64,000 bases of DNA from Cacajao melanocephalus (GCA_963573385.1 CAUYLG010021523.1:31013-95012), one strand, 5' to 3'; shown: positions 1-10,589, counted from the first letter of the stretch. Numbers and translations: made by a program. Notes: generated by a model from the letters alone, not told the origin.

Positions 1-1454
1 GAGTGATGTCTCTGACATGGGGCTGGCGGGGGTGGGAGCAGTGAAATGCTTCCTGGGAGGAGGCTAAGGGCTGAGAGGCATTTTGAAGAACAGAGCTTTG
101 GCCCAGTCTGGACTATGAGTGCAAACCCTACTCTGGTGGAGGAGCCCAGCTCCAGTGACAAGAAGGGCCCCATCTGGCTCATGAGTGCTGGATGTGGGGA
201 GAGTCCCTGGAGCAGGACTCTGCCCTGAGGAGCATTTTCTGGACACCAGCCCCCGAGGCATGCCGTCAGGGCATCATTGGTGCCAGCACGAGCATCTCAC
301 TATTAGGGTCTGTGTGGGTGAGACAGTGCTGGAGGGTTGCCTGGAGGAGTCATGGCAGTCCTAAGTTCCCGCAGCCCTCAGAGGCTACCTCTGGCACTTG
401 GCCCTGCCTGCTTCAACCAGGCCTGGGTCATGGAAGCAACTGTCTTTCCACTGAACAGGAAGCTTTGGCCACATCACAAGGCTCCCTGCCCTGGGCCTGC
501 TATGTCTCCTCCTGCTCAGAGATGAGCATCAGTTTCCGTTTACTCCCCATTCCGCAGCATCCAGGCCCAGCCACTTTCCAACCACCTTGAGGTCTGCATT
601 ATGGTCAAAATTAAACCTCCAGGGACCTCCTCTATCTTGAGTCTCAGACATGGGAACTCCAGCCTACTGCCCCAGAGTGACTCTTGGAGTGACCGTTGGG
701 TGGCCCACATGAGCCAGGGAGGGGTAGGGAGGACACATCCATCATGAGAGGCTGTTGAATTTCTGGCAAAGCTCAAGCCTACTTCATATTAAAACTGGTC
801 TAGCAGGTTGGTGTCAAAGGCTGCTCAGGCTTGCCCAGGGTCTACTTCTGGAGGAAGAGGGCCTTTATGGGAGCTCAGGAAGTCTGGGATGTCCTGTGCA
901 CAGACCCTGAGTCTTCCTGTCTTCTTTGTCAGACCTCCAGGCCTTTAGGCCCCCGCCCCTCACCCTTCCACTTCACTGTGGGCAACTGTGCAGGGTGGGA
1001 GGCTCCCCACCTGAGAGTGGGGTGTGCCTAGTCATGGGCCCCAGCCCCACTCAGTTGTGTGTTCAGCCTTGGCCAGGAGAGATTTACTCAGTCAGTGGAT
1101 TAAAAGTCCAGCCTAGGTGCAGGGACTAGTGAGATGTATACGCTAGCACCAATGATACCCCAGTGGCGTGGCTGGAGGGGTGGGTGGTATCCAGCAAACA
1201 GTCTTTGGGGGCAACAAGAAATACCTAGATGGCTTAGTAGCATCTCTGTCCCAAGGGCATTCCAGAGGGTGACTTGTGAATCCAGGGAGGGACACCACAC
1301 AGGATCAATCTCCATCTCACCTAGAGGCAGAATCCTCTAGGGCTCAGACCCCAGAGCCCCTCCTCCAGAAAGCCCTCCTGAACTTCCCCACCTTTCTGCA
1401 TGCCTTCTGAACCTGTGGATGCCTAGGCTTTAGCAAGCCAGCCCCTTGGAGCCA

Positions 1455-1565
1455 GAATAGAGCAGTGGTTACACAAACAAGGTCTGGAATCAGGATGTGA
1501 ACGCTGGCTCTGCCTCTCACCACCCCTCTCTGAGCTTTCTCTCTTCAGCTATAGATGGGGACAAC
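1455..1565 (+). repeat. MIR-like SINE fragment
   Basis: The order of phrases follows the MIR consensus: 'gagcagtggtt', then 'ggctctgcctctcacc', then 'agctatagatggggacaa'. It is clearly diverged and has no target-site duplication, as expected for an ancient element. Confidence 0.5.
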
Positions 1566-1844
1566 CTCTGCTAGTGGGGCAGGAACCCAGCCCAGAGTCA
1601 TAAAGTTGCTGCCCTCACCTCCTCCTGCCCCTGCTCCCACACTCTACCCTCCAGATCTCATACCTCTCAGCCTTCTTTCTGGCCTCCTGCCTCCAGGCCC
1701 TCATGCGTACAGATACCTCCCTTAGAAATGAGGGTCAGATCCCAGAACTCCCCTGCTACGCTCTGAAGAGGTGCTTTGCCATCCTTGAATAAAATCCACG
1801 TGCTTCCTTCACCCTTCCCACCCCTCCTGGGCAGCCCCTCTGGG

Positions 1845-2250
1845 CTCTAGGTTTCTGCCTCAGGGACATTGCACCTGTAGTTCCCTTCACTTGGGACATC
1901 CCTTCTGCAAGTTGTCTGCATGGCCAGCTCCTGCTCTTTGCCTGGTCTCCAGGCTCAGTGCCACCCAAAGCTGCAGAGCTATCCCCAATGCCCCCTGCCC
2001 CTGGCTACAGGGTGTCCTCGTACCCAAAGCTACTCTCCCCACCCCCCTGCTTTGCTTTCTTTACACTCTCAAAGCTAGTCCTATGTACTCATTTGTTCAC
2101 CAGTCCACTCTCTCTCTCTCTCCCTCCCAATAGCCCATGAGCCCCATGAAGATGAGGACTGTGTCTGTCTTGTTCCCTGCTGTCCCCAGGACCTAGATGG
2201 AGTCTGGCCCAGTTGATGTCTTTGGAGTACATGTGCTGGTGATGGAATTA
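1845..2250 (+). repeat. L2 LINE 3' fragment
   Basis: The text follows the 3' end of L2: a 'cctcagggacattgcacctg' stretch, 'cttcacttgggacatcc', 'catggccagctcctgctc', a pyrimidine-rich middle, then 'catgaagatgaggactgtgtctg' and 'cccaggacctag'. Diverged, with small insertions including a CT run. Confidence 0.6.
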
Positions 2251-2744
2251 ATGGTAAAGCGTAACCTTAGTTACTATTTGTCTGTTGTGCAGGGTCCTTG
2301 CACCCACCAGAAGGCTCATCCCTTTGTCCCTGGCTAGCGTCAGCATGTGTGCTCCTTTTACTAGGCCAGGACCATCCAGCAGTGATGGTGTTGGCCAGAG
2401 GACCTTCAGTGTCTGTTAGGCTGAATCTCTGATTGGGGTCTGGGCAGGTGTCATTCACTACCCTGGTAGGGAAATACGAAAAGAAGATTGAACCTGGAAC
2501 ATGTTGGGAGTCAGAAGTAGCTGGCAGCCCCTCCCCAGACAGGAGCTGGGCCCTGGCTTGAGCTGAGGCAAGGGTGAAGAGGACAGGACCTTGGTGGCCA
2601 GGCCAGTGGCCAAGAGCTCTCAGCAGGCAGGGAGACCAGGAGATAGAAAATGGCGTCTAAAAGCAACTTGCCTGAAGCTACCATCACTGTCCTCCCTACC
2701 TGACATGTAGCAATCCAGAGGACAAATGAGCAGTCAGGACCCCC

Positions 2745-2935
2745 CAGGGTTAGCTCTGCTCTGAGCTCCTCTTGTTGAGTGGCCTCGGTCAGCCCCTTGC
2801 CCCCTCCAAGCTGCGGTTTCCTCATCTGTAGAGTGTGGGTAATATTTCGACTTCACTCCCAAAGCTGTGGTGAGTGCTGCATGAGGTGCAGGCCCTCGCC
2901 TCATGCCTAGCACCTGGCAGGCACCTTGAGACATT
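2745..2935 (+). repeat. MIR-like SINE fragment
   Basis: It contains the MIR landmarks 'ggtttcctcatctgtagagt' and 'gtgagtgctgcatgag', followed by 'ctagcacctggcaggcac'. The copy is old and diverged. Confidence 0.5.
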
Positions 2936-4398
2936 TCCCTCTGTGGACAAAGCAGAGTTCTCTGTGCTTTCTCTCGCCACAGCAGCTTTCTGTCTAGGCT
3001 GCGGCATAAGGTAGGGAAGAACTTGGCACTGGCCCCTCTGTGTCCACTACTCTTCCGCTAGGTGACTCAGATGTAGGGGTGGAGCAGACAGAGGGGTTAC
3101 CTCAGGCATTCTGGAAGCCACGAAGCAGCTGAAATCCAGACTGAAGGAATGAGGAACTGCAAATACCCCTGCTGGGTCATGGTGACCTGGAGGAGGCGTG
3201 CCGTCTGGCCCCACCGACAGCCAAGGGCCCAGGCTGCCGCCAGCAACAGGGAAGGTACATGGCTGGCCTCCTGGGCCTGGGTGCCACATCCAGGAAAGAC
3301 AGCCCTCCGTTACCCACCTCTTGCTCACTCTCACCTAACATCAGGCCTATTCTTTGCCATGACTGCCTCCGTGTCCCCAGGGTCCCGTGTGAACTCCATG
3401 GTTCTTGCTGTCTATCCTCTTCCTCACTCCTCCCTGTCATCAGCCTGTCACTCCTCACCCTTCCTTGCTCTCAACCTGCCAGGATGTATCTCTTCTACTC
3501 TAAGACTTCTAATTGTTTGAGGGCTAAGACAACAGGAAGGTTAGGATTGTTTCCAGAATAAAGGTTAGAAAGCTATGAACAAAGTTTAGAGAAGCTCTCC
3601 TGTGGGGCCCTCAAGCAAAGGTACGGGAAATTTCGGGATACAGGGAGATCTCAGCAGCTAGTGTTCCAAAGTCAGGCTGTCCAGTAATGAAGGGTGTTTT
3701 CATTTTAATTGCTCTTCCACACACTTCTGGTGTGCTGAACCCTGAGAGAGAAGAAGGGATCCCCCAATCCCATCTAGCCCGGACCAGAACCCAGACACCC
3801 CGGCCCCTCACTGGCCCCTACCCCGATTCAATTACCCTGCCCCACTGCACAGAACAAGCCCTCCTCAGGTCACTGTCAGGAATGCGCCCCTCCCCGTCAT
3901 GCCTCGGTGCCTTTGCACCACTGTGCCTTCTTCCTGGGAGAACTGGCTCTGACTTCTCTGACTACTGGTTTTCTCATCTCAAAAAACACTGACCCCAGGA
4001 GTGGTCCACAGCTCTCTCCCCGCTGGGTATTCTCCACTTGCGATTTGGAGTTGGCATTTCTTGTTTACACATCTCTCAGGGCTGGTGCACCTCTGCCACC
4101 CTCCCCCCAGGTCCCACCTGGCAGTGCCTTGGACAGCCACTCTGCAGGCAGTCCAACTGGCCTTAATCCCCTAGCTCCCATTTTCCAAGGGGACAGATGA
4201 GAGGAGAGAGGCTTCCCCCTGTCTCCTTCACTCCTCAATGAGTCCCCAGCAGGGACCGCTCAGCCACATAGGATTTCTGGGCCTCTCCACTTGCCCAAAT
4301 ATCAAATGGAGAATAATGATAATAAGATCAAAGGGGACACATTGTGTATGCAACTCAAAAGAGGCCCCAGTGAGGGCTCCATACATGAAAGGTATCAT

Positions 4399-4404
4399 TT
4401 TATT
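4399..4404 (-). terminator. CISH: Probable CISH polyadenylation signal
   Basis: Reading the minus strand gives AATAAA. It is the first canonical hexamer I found downstream of the CISH stop codon and lies about 1.09 kb beyond it. Confidence 0.6.
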
Positions 4405-4988
4405 ATAGAGGTAATAAAATAAAGAGGTAATAAAGGTATAATGTCATTACAGAAAAATCAGTGGAAGAGAAAAGACCACCTAACTGTTCTTTGTTAGAAT
4501 TATTACTCATGAAGTCTTATCAGATGTGTATTTCTTTCCTTCTCTCATGTGCAGGCACCTTCCGGGGCAGGAAGCAGACCCAGCAGAGCTGCAGCGGTGG
4601 CCCTCAAACCAGCAACCCCTCTTCCTGACAGCACAGGCACTCTCCTGGGGCCTGCACCATAATGAGACCAGCTCTATGCAGATACAGCTCTGTCCTGTGA
4701 GGGGGTGAGACACAGGCTTTGCTGGGGACTGAGGCTCCGGCTGCATTTTCTTATCTATTGTAGTTGTCCATCCTCCCCAAATAGGGCTTCGGGGAGAAAA
4801 GAGTGGACACATTCACAGACGGGTGGGTCAGTGCCAGGACATCCGGGACTGCCTTGGTTTTAGCAACTTGTCTCAGGGCTCTCCACAGGGAAGAACCAGA
4901 GAAGCCAGGCAGAGTTGGGGTCTCTGGACTACCAGGGCTCAGGGCACAGAGGTGGGGTTGGCTCACCCCTGATACCAACCTCAAGGAG

Positions 4989-5004
4989 AATAAATAAATA
5001 AATA
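4989..5004 (-). promoter_or_regulatory. CISH: AU-rich element in the CISH 3'UTR
   Basis: On the minus strand (the mRNA sense) the sequence reads TATTTATTTATTTATT. It has three overlapping ATTTA pentamers and the TTATTTATT nonamer. Such class II AU-rich elements are known to recruit TTP/HuR-type proteins and shorten mRNA half-life, which suits a rapidly induced feedback inhibitor. The functional effect is inferred. Confidence 0.6.
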
Positions 5005-5492
5005 GTGTATACTTGTGCAGTCCCCTAGCCTGGATGACCTCTCAACAAGGGGATTGTCACTGTTGACCTCAGTTCTTCTGCCCGTCAAACTCCCAGAAAC
5101 AGAGGCTGGCTGCAGGTAGGGGTACTACCCGACCCTGGGGATTGAGAAACCAGGGCTGAGAGTGCCCATACAGTTCAGATGGCCAGGGCAGGCAAGTGAG
5201 TGGAGGCCTGGGCCCAGCCCACAGGTGAGACAAGGTCCTGCCTGTCTCCCCCTCCTCTGACACATGGTTCAGTGCAATGAAGCCACATGGGACCTGGGGG
5301 CATTCACCTCCAAGTGGTGTGACACCTCCCCTCTCCCAAGCCTTGCTCTTGCTGGCTCTTCCTGGGCCAGTTGCCAGAGGTATGCAGGCACCAGGATGCC
5401 TGAAGGAGGGACAGTGGGAGCCCAAGTCCAGCTGGGGCTGGTGTCCCCTCCAGGGTGCGACTGGGTGAGGCTGGGCAGAGTGCCCGGCCCAG

Positions 5493-6028
5493 TCAGAGCT
5501 GGAAGGGGTACTGTCGGAGGTAGTCAGCCATGCGCCGGGGCAGTGGCAGGCAGTCCACGTCAGCCACCAGACGGTTGATGACAAGGCGGCACAGGTGCTG
5601 CAGGCTGCGGGCACTGCTTCTTCGCACAAAGGGCTGCACCAGTTTTAGGTGTACAGCAGTGGCTGCTGGAGGAGCAGGCAGCGCTGGGTCACTAGGTGCA
5701 TCTTCTTTAGGCATAGGCAGGGCCGGGGTGGGAGCAGGATCAGAGCTGTCGCTTCGGGTGTCAGCAGCGCAGGAGGCCACATAGTGCTGCACAAGGCTGA
5801 CCACATCTGGGAAGGCCAGGATGCGTGGCCTGGACAAGCAGTTGGAGTCCAGACGGAAGCTGGAGTTGGCATATTCAATGCGCACATTGGTGGGGCCACG
5901 AGTGGTTTTCACTGACAGCGTGAACAGGTAGCTGGGGTGGGTGCTGTCACGTACCAGGAACGTGCCCTCTGGCATCTTCTGCAGGTGTTGCCGGGCCTCG
6001 CTGGCCGTAATGGAACCCCAATACCAAC
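5493..6028 (-). CDS. CISH: CISH coding exon 3
   Basis: The acceptor reads cttgcctag|GTTGGT on the minus strand. The exon completes the split Gly81 codon, then encodes the whole SH2 domain from W82, the PEST-like linker and the SOCS box. It ends in TGA at 5495-5493 after the residues YPFQL. Confidence 0.95.
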
Positions 6029-9000
6029 CTAGGCAAGTGCAGAGGGGGCCAAGGGACATAGTGGAAATTAGCTGGGGACACCAATCCAGGGCAAGTCAAG
6101 GCAGTCCCTCTCGCTTCACACTTCCTAGAGAGGGCTGTGCCTCTCCCATCAGACTCTCCTGGGCAGTGCCATGCCTCCCAAATCAGACTCAATGGCAGAA
6201 ATAAGCTTCTCCCATCAGACTACCCAGGAAAAGGCCTGCCTCCCCTCTCAGACTCACCAGATTCCCGAAGGTAGGAGAAGGTCTTGGCTATGCACAACAG
6301 ATCCTCCTCGGGGTCCAGTGCCTTTGGCTCACTCTCTGTCTGGGCTTGGGTCTCCTCTGCCACCTCTTCCAGGAAGGCCCCAGCAGGCAAGGGCTGCATG
6401 ACTGGCTCGGGCAGTTCCAGGGACTGGGCCCACAGGGGCCGCTGCCCAGTCCACTCCACAGCCAGCAAAGGATGAGGTCTAGAAGGCAGTGGATGAGCAG
6501 TGAGTGGAGGACCCATGCTTCCCGCATCTCCAGAGCCTCCCCACCCATGCCCCAGACTAGCTGCATGACCTCTGGCTGGCCCATCTCACTATGAGCCTCA
6601 GCTTCCCTTCTACCCAGCCATGGGCTCAATTAGTTCAGTATCTCATTCCCCACTTGTCGTCACAAAAGCCCCCTTGATTGTTTCCACGTGTGGGTCCTCT
6701 TTTGAAAGATTCTTCTCTACTCCCCTGCATTTACTAAACAGTAATTAATTGCTATTTTGTATCAGCCAAAAACACAAATCATTCCCTATAAGCATTTCTA
6801 GTGTTCTCACCACACTGATAGATTCCAGTGCAAAGTAGCTTCATGTTTGTGCCCTCCTAGCTGAGGTGGGCTGATTAAATGGCCCACTGATTGAACAGTC
6901 CTAGTTGAGTGTAGGATAGATGTGTATGGGGTCCTCCAGAGAAGCCCCAGGATTGTGGTAGGCTGCCTGAGGTCATGGTAGGCTGCCTGAGGTCACACGC
7001 TACCTCCCCGTGGATAGGAGTGTCTCTCAGAGGGACCTAGGTCCACACTAGCCAGGATTTAGATACTGAATTAATCCCCTACCCATACAAGTCAGCCTAT
7101 CCTGGCCTCTGCTCCTCCCAGTGGAGGATCCAGGGTATACAGTGGCCTCTGAAGGCACTGGCAAGTCTCATCTCCTGTCAATATGAGCTCCCACCAAAAG
7201 GCAGGGTACTTAACCCACACTCCAGATCCCACTCTGACAAGCCAGTTCTACCAGGCTCTATGATTTTGTATAAAGCTTGCTTGTCACCAGGCTTCAGTTT
7301 CTCTTTCTCCCATAAGGGGTCCCACCAATCCATACTCTGAGAGGTTCAGTAACATCATATTCTTGGATGGCTGGGGTTGGGAGAACTGAGCTGACCAAAA
7401 TCTGAGTAGTAGCTTCCTCCTAGGGGAAGCCCACCCAGCATGGCGATACTAAGGCTTCCCTCTTGGGAGAGCAGCAAGGACTGGCTCTTCTTCCCCAGGA
7501 AGAGACTGCTGCTCCTCTCTCACTCCTTACAAAACGTATCTCTAGGCCTCAGTTTTGGGTCTAGTCCCTGGCTGGGCCTCAGGACATGGAGCTAATGAAA
7601 CCATGGCCTTGCCCTCAAGGAGAACCAGACTAGCTGGGGAAGATGGCACTAAGAGTAATTATAATGCAAAGTCATAAAAGTGCAAGTGTCATGGGATAGT
7701 CAGGATCTGCTTGCTTCTGAGCTGAGTCTGCCAGGCCAAAGGAAAGAGCTGGGGGAAGGGACCCCAGGCAGAGAGGACAGCATGGCAAACAGTGCCCGTA
7801 TTGCCTGTGAGGCAGGGAAGGGTAGGCAGGAACCAGTAGCAGGAGCCAGAGCTGACTCCTGTGTAGGTTACAGGTGACCCTCTAGGTTTTAACAAACCAT
7901 GGCCCTATGACCACTCAAAGGGAGAAAGGGCCACATAACTCTGGCACACCACAGCCTGCCAAAAACTTCTTCACACCTACTCTGGCTGTACTGTGGGAGC
8001 TCGGAAATCCCTCTTGGAGAGCTGGAGGCCAAATTTTGAGATGATCTGGCTGCTGGGGCCCAGAGCTACCTTCCCAGGAGCATGGTTGGTACCTAGAAAG
8101 TCAGGCTAAAACTTTGCAGGTGGCCACCTCCAGAGAGCTTAGCCAGTCCTCCGACACATCTCACATGTGGGTGTGTGAATAGCCGTGTTGATCACCACAA
8201 GCTCCTGGTGAGTGACTGTGTACCTGGGCAGGGTGTGTCCATGGCTGTGTCATTGTCGTGGTGGGGACAGTGGCTGGTGTGTTCTAGGTACATGTGTGTG
8301 CCTGCTTTGGAGCCCAGAAGTCTGTTAAAAGCTTTGTTCCCCGACATCCAACACTGGCCCTGAGCTTACAAGGGGGCCCTCAGCTAGGGTAAAAAAGTGA
8401 AAGAGGCTAGGGTAAAAAGTGAAAGATATCCCAGAATGTAGGGGGAGGCTCCTGGGGAGGAAGGCAGTGGTGGTGTAGGTGTTCGCGAGTCCCAGAATGC
8501 AGGCAGGAGGAAGGAACTTGCTGGAGACAGCAAGGGAGAAATAGTCTTCCCAGCACCTCTATGTCCTCTTCCCTGGCCTCACCTTCCACCCTCCCTCACT
8601 TGGCACCAGGCCAGTTGTGATAAGCACAGCCACTGAGCCACCCAGTTCTCCCTGAGAGCAGAACACCCATTTATATCTCCTTCCCTCTTCTTGCAGCTTC
8701 TGGAGCTCCTGTCAGATCACTGTGGCCAGCATCAGACCCTTTGATTGAAGGGATTGCTGAGGTTCAGAACAAAGTGGTTGGCCTAGAATGCTCAGCTGAG
8801 GTCGAGACTCTGCCTTATCAGCATCCCCTCTCCACTGTCCCCCACCTCAAGTCTGGGAAATTTGAAGATGAGAGGCAGGAGCCAAGGTCCTTCTCACATT
8901 GGGATCCCAGACTGGGCTGAGAGACAGGGTTGTGAGACGATTGTAGGGGTACCCCAGACAGGACCAGGCTAAACCCAGGGCCTCTCAAGAGCTGCTAATC

Positions 9001-9541
9001 TTCAGGTGCCAGCCTGAGGAGAGGCGAGGATCTCAGGCTGGCTTCCCAAGAAGAGACTACTTGCTAGCCTAGGGCAGGAGAGGGGACACCAGGACAGAGT
9101 GGGCTAGGGGCTGGTTCATGGTCACCAGCAGGCAGCGCAGCCGGCAGGCTAGCATAGAGTGAGTGCTCTGGGCCCAGAAGATCTGGGATTGTTGGCCACA
9201 TCTTGGGAGACCCCTGCCGTTGGCGTCCATCTGCTCCAGTGAGAACCCAGGCTAAGCTCACCCTGTGAGTTCCTCCTGTAGCCAGCCAGCCCCCGGCTTC
9301 CCAGTCCACAGTGGGAATTGAGGTGAGTGTGTTGGGGGGGGTGGGGGGCGGTGGCGGGGGGGAGTATCACAGTTCCACACAGAGCCTCGCTCCGGAGGCC
9401 CTTCCGTACTCAGTCATCTCTGGCCCGTCAAGCCCTCCCAATACCCAGCAGCTAGCACGAGGCCCCTGTTCTCCCGTGCGCCCCGCGTGGTGGCCACTAG
9501 GGAGCAGAGAGCTGCGCTTACCCCTGAACGCAGAGGACCAT
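5493..9541 (-). CDS. CISH: CISH, cytokine-inducible SH2/SOCS-box protein (three coding exons)
   Basis: Joining 9541-9522, 6478-6258 and 6028-5493 gives 20+221+536 = 777 nt, or 258 codons plus stop, the same length as human CISH. Every junction is GT-AG. The SH2 domain covers about residues 82-188, starting at WYWGSI, with the phosphotyrosine-binding arginine (R107) in FLVRDS. A proline/serine/aspartate-rich PEST-like linker follows (about 173-205). The SOCS box fills the C-terminus: a BC-box [11 protein letters not shown] near 222-232 for elongin B/C, then the Cul5-box LPLP at 241-244. The family is known to bind phosphorylated cytokine receptors, block STAT5 docking and recruit a ubiquitin ligase. 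The start ATG has G at -3 and +4. Compared with human from memory, about ten residues differ, mostly outside the SH2 core. The neighbour MAPKAPK3 lies head to head. Confidence 0.95.
6258..6478 (-). CDS. CISH: CISH coding exon 2
   Basis: Bounded by the acceptor ttctag|ACCTC and the donor TCTG|gtgagt. It encodes about residues 7-81, the N-terminal extended region before the SH2 domain, ending in [11 protein letters not shown]. Some substitutions against remembered human CISH fall here (for example EWTGQ for ERTGQ). Confidence 0.93.
6956..6995. repeat. Perfect 20-bp tandem duplication
   Basis: Two adjacent identical units, 6956-6975 and 6976-6995, each ending in the nuclear-receptor half-site AGGTCA. 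It lies in CISH intron 1. Confidence 0.9.
8383..8427. repeat. Near-perfect 22-23-bp tandem duplication
   Basis: The phrase 'gctagggtaaaaa(a)gtgaaag' occurs twice back to back, differing by one A in the A-run. It lies in CISH intron 1. Confidence 0.8.
9334..9362 (+). other. G-rich run with G-quadruplex potential
   Basis: Runs of 8, 6 and 7 guanines plus two GG pairs, separated by single T or C bases, lie 160 bp inside CISH intron 1 from its donor. On the plus strand this meets the usual pattern for an intramolecular G-quadruplex. It is C-rich in the CISH transcript, so any RNA structure would need plus-strand transcription. Confidence 0.6.
9522..9541 (-). CDS. CISH: CISH coding exon 1
   Basis: Only 20 coding bases: ATG GTC CTC TGC GTT CAG GG followed by the donor gtaag. 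It gives MVLCVQ plus the first two bases of Gly7, matching the human N-terminus. I saw no upstream ATG between here and about 9757. Confidence 0.92.
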
Positions 9542-9768
9542 GTCCCCGCGGCAGCGGCGACTCCGGAGTGGGAACTCGGCTGGACGGCGGCGGCGGGAGG
9601 GAGCCACTGGGCGCGGAGCACGTCCAGGGTAGGCTCCCGGGGCTCGCGGGCGCAGGGCAGGGACTGAGAAGCAGACGCGCTGACCGCCTGCGAAGGCGAG
9701 GGGGGCGGGCCGGACGAGCGGGGCGGGGCGAGTTGCCGCCTAATCCTTTGTCTGCCGCGTCCCAGCCC

Positions 9769-9777
9769 TTCCGGGAA
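9769..9777. promoter_or_regulatory. CISH: STAT motif, promoter-proximal pair, copy 1
   Basis: TTCCGGGAA, a perfect TTCNNNGAA palindrome. It pairs with 9786-9794, 17 bp start to start. STAT5 control of CISH through tandem sites is established in mouse and human. Confidence 0.75.
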
Positions 9778-9785
9778 GCGGCGTC

Positions 9786-9794
9786 TTCCTAGAA
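9786..9794. promoter_or_regulatory. CISH: STAT motif, promoter-proximal pair, copy 2
   Basis: TTCCTAGAA, which fits TTCNNNGAA. Second member of the pair nearest the CISH start. Confidence 0.75.
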
Positions 9795-9887
9795 CCGCGG
9801 GGCTGAGCGGTGGGGCTTGGGCGGGGTGCGCGGGCGCCGTCGCGGGGTCTGGGGCCCTGGGCAGCGAAAAGAAATACTTTGACAGAT

Positions 9888-9896
9888 TTCCAAGAA
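9888..9896. promoter_or_regulatory. CISH: STAT motif, distal pair, copy 1
   Basis: TTCCAAGAA fits TTCNNNGAA. It is 11 bp start to start from the next site, the close spacing typical of STAT5 tetramer sites. Confidence 0.8.
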
Positions 9897-9898
9897 CT

Positions 9899-9907
9899 TT
9901 CCAGGAA
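9899..9907. promoter_or_regulatory. CISH: STAT motif, distal pair, copy 2
   Basis: TTCCAGGAA fits TTCNNNGAA. It lies two bases beyond the previous motif and is followed by GC boxes. Confidence 0.8.
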
Positions 9908-10589
9908 AACGGGGCGGGGCCCCGCGAGCCGACCAATCGCGACGCTGAGGGTGGAGCCGAGTGGCCGGGAAGGGCCAATAGCAGCGCGTAGACCCGGGGC
10001 TGACGCTGCCCAGCGGGGCAGGTCTGAGAGATCAGTAGGGAAAGACCGGGTGGGGGAAGTTAAGGAGCGGCCGTGTCTCCGCAACCCGCGCCCTGATTGC
10101 CCTTATCTCGCCGTGGAACCCGTGGCAGGGTGGGGGCGGAGTCCTGGGCTTGTCCTCCCTGCTAGCCGCTCCTCCAAGGAGGTCTGTCGGCGTGTGCAAG
10201 CGCCCTGTGTTCGGACGGCCGCTCCTGGACCCTAGGACTCTGTGTGACGGGTGTCGGATTGGGTGGCATGGGTGAGGTCTGGAGCGGAACTTAGGGCAGG
10301 GCGGGGTGCAGAGGACGGCTCCAGAAATGAGTAGGTCCACTGTCATTTCTGAGGGTCAAGCCGGCGGCCACCACAGCCAGAAAGATCCAGATAAGAACGT
10401 TTTCGTTGAAAGAGTTGAAGGAGAAAGCACATTCCAACTTTTCGAATCAGGCAGACCATCCAGTCTTGGCCGGCACTGGTTTCTGGCCGGCCCTGCCAGT
10501 TAGCGGAGAAGAGACTACAGATTTGAGGAAGCAAGCATAGACGGCCCCAGATGACCCGGACTCTGGGTTGGTGGCCTCCCCGCCCCTCC

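Larger units (their letters stand above)
1..4380. other. Intergenic region downstream of CISH
   Basis: I find no gene here. The open frames are short, overlap on both strands and resemble no family I know. The region holds old, diverged repeats (an L2 piece near 1845-2250 and MIR-like pieces near 1455-1565 and 2745-2935), a short CT run near 2108-2123, and otherwise unique sequence. No Alu is present. In human the next gene on this side is HEMK1, but I see none of its coding sequence. Confidence 0.6.
4380..5492 (-). other. CISH: CISH 3' untranslated region (approximate)
   Basis: This runs on the minus strand from the CISH stop codon to a canonical AATAAA signal (plus-strand TTTATT at 4399-4404). 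The resulting 1.1 kb UTR fits the roughly 2 kb CISH mRNA known in human. It contains an AU-rich element at 4989-5004. The cleavage point near 4380 is inferred from the signal position only. Confidence 0.65.
6479..9521 (-). other. CISH: CISH intron 1 (3.0 kb)
   Basis: No coding sequence is apparent. It contains a perfect 20-bp tandem duplication (6956-6995), a near-perfect 22-bp tandem duplication (8383-8427) and a G-rich run beside exon 1 (9334-9362). No Alu or L1 is present. Confidence 0.75.
9470..10330. promoter_or_regulatory. CISH: CpG-island promoter of CISH, possibly bidirectional
   Basis: CG dinucleotides are dense here and rare on both sides. The island covers CISH exon 1, its 5'UTR and the upstream DNA, with GC boxes (ggggcggggc near 9911), two CCAAT boxes on the plus strand (9933-9937 and 9975-9979) and four STAT motifs. 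No TATA box is placed close to the likely start (about 9700-9760). In human, some MAPKAPK3 transcripts are known to start close by on the opposite strand. I could not place such an exon here. Confidence 0.75.

Noticed and set aside
4985..5005. Plus-strand AATAAATAAATAAATA as a polyadenylation signal
   Set aside because: No plus-strand gene ends here. The same bases make better sense as the AU-rich element of the CISH transcript on the minus strand.
5069..5629. 186-codon minus-strand open frame over the CISH 3' end
   Set aside because: It is in a different frame from the SOCS-box coding sequence and runs into the 3'UTR. It resembles no known protein.
9367..9978. 203-codon minus-strand open frame across the CISH promoter
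   Set aside because: It spans the CISH 5'UTR, exon 1 and promoter in a GC-rich island where stops are rare. The CISH exon 1 frame with its donor explains the sequence better.
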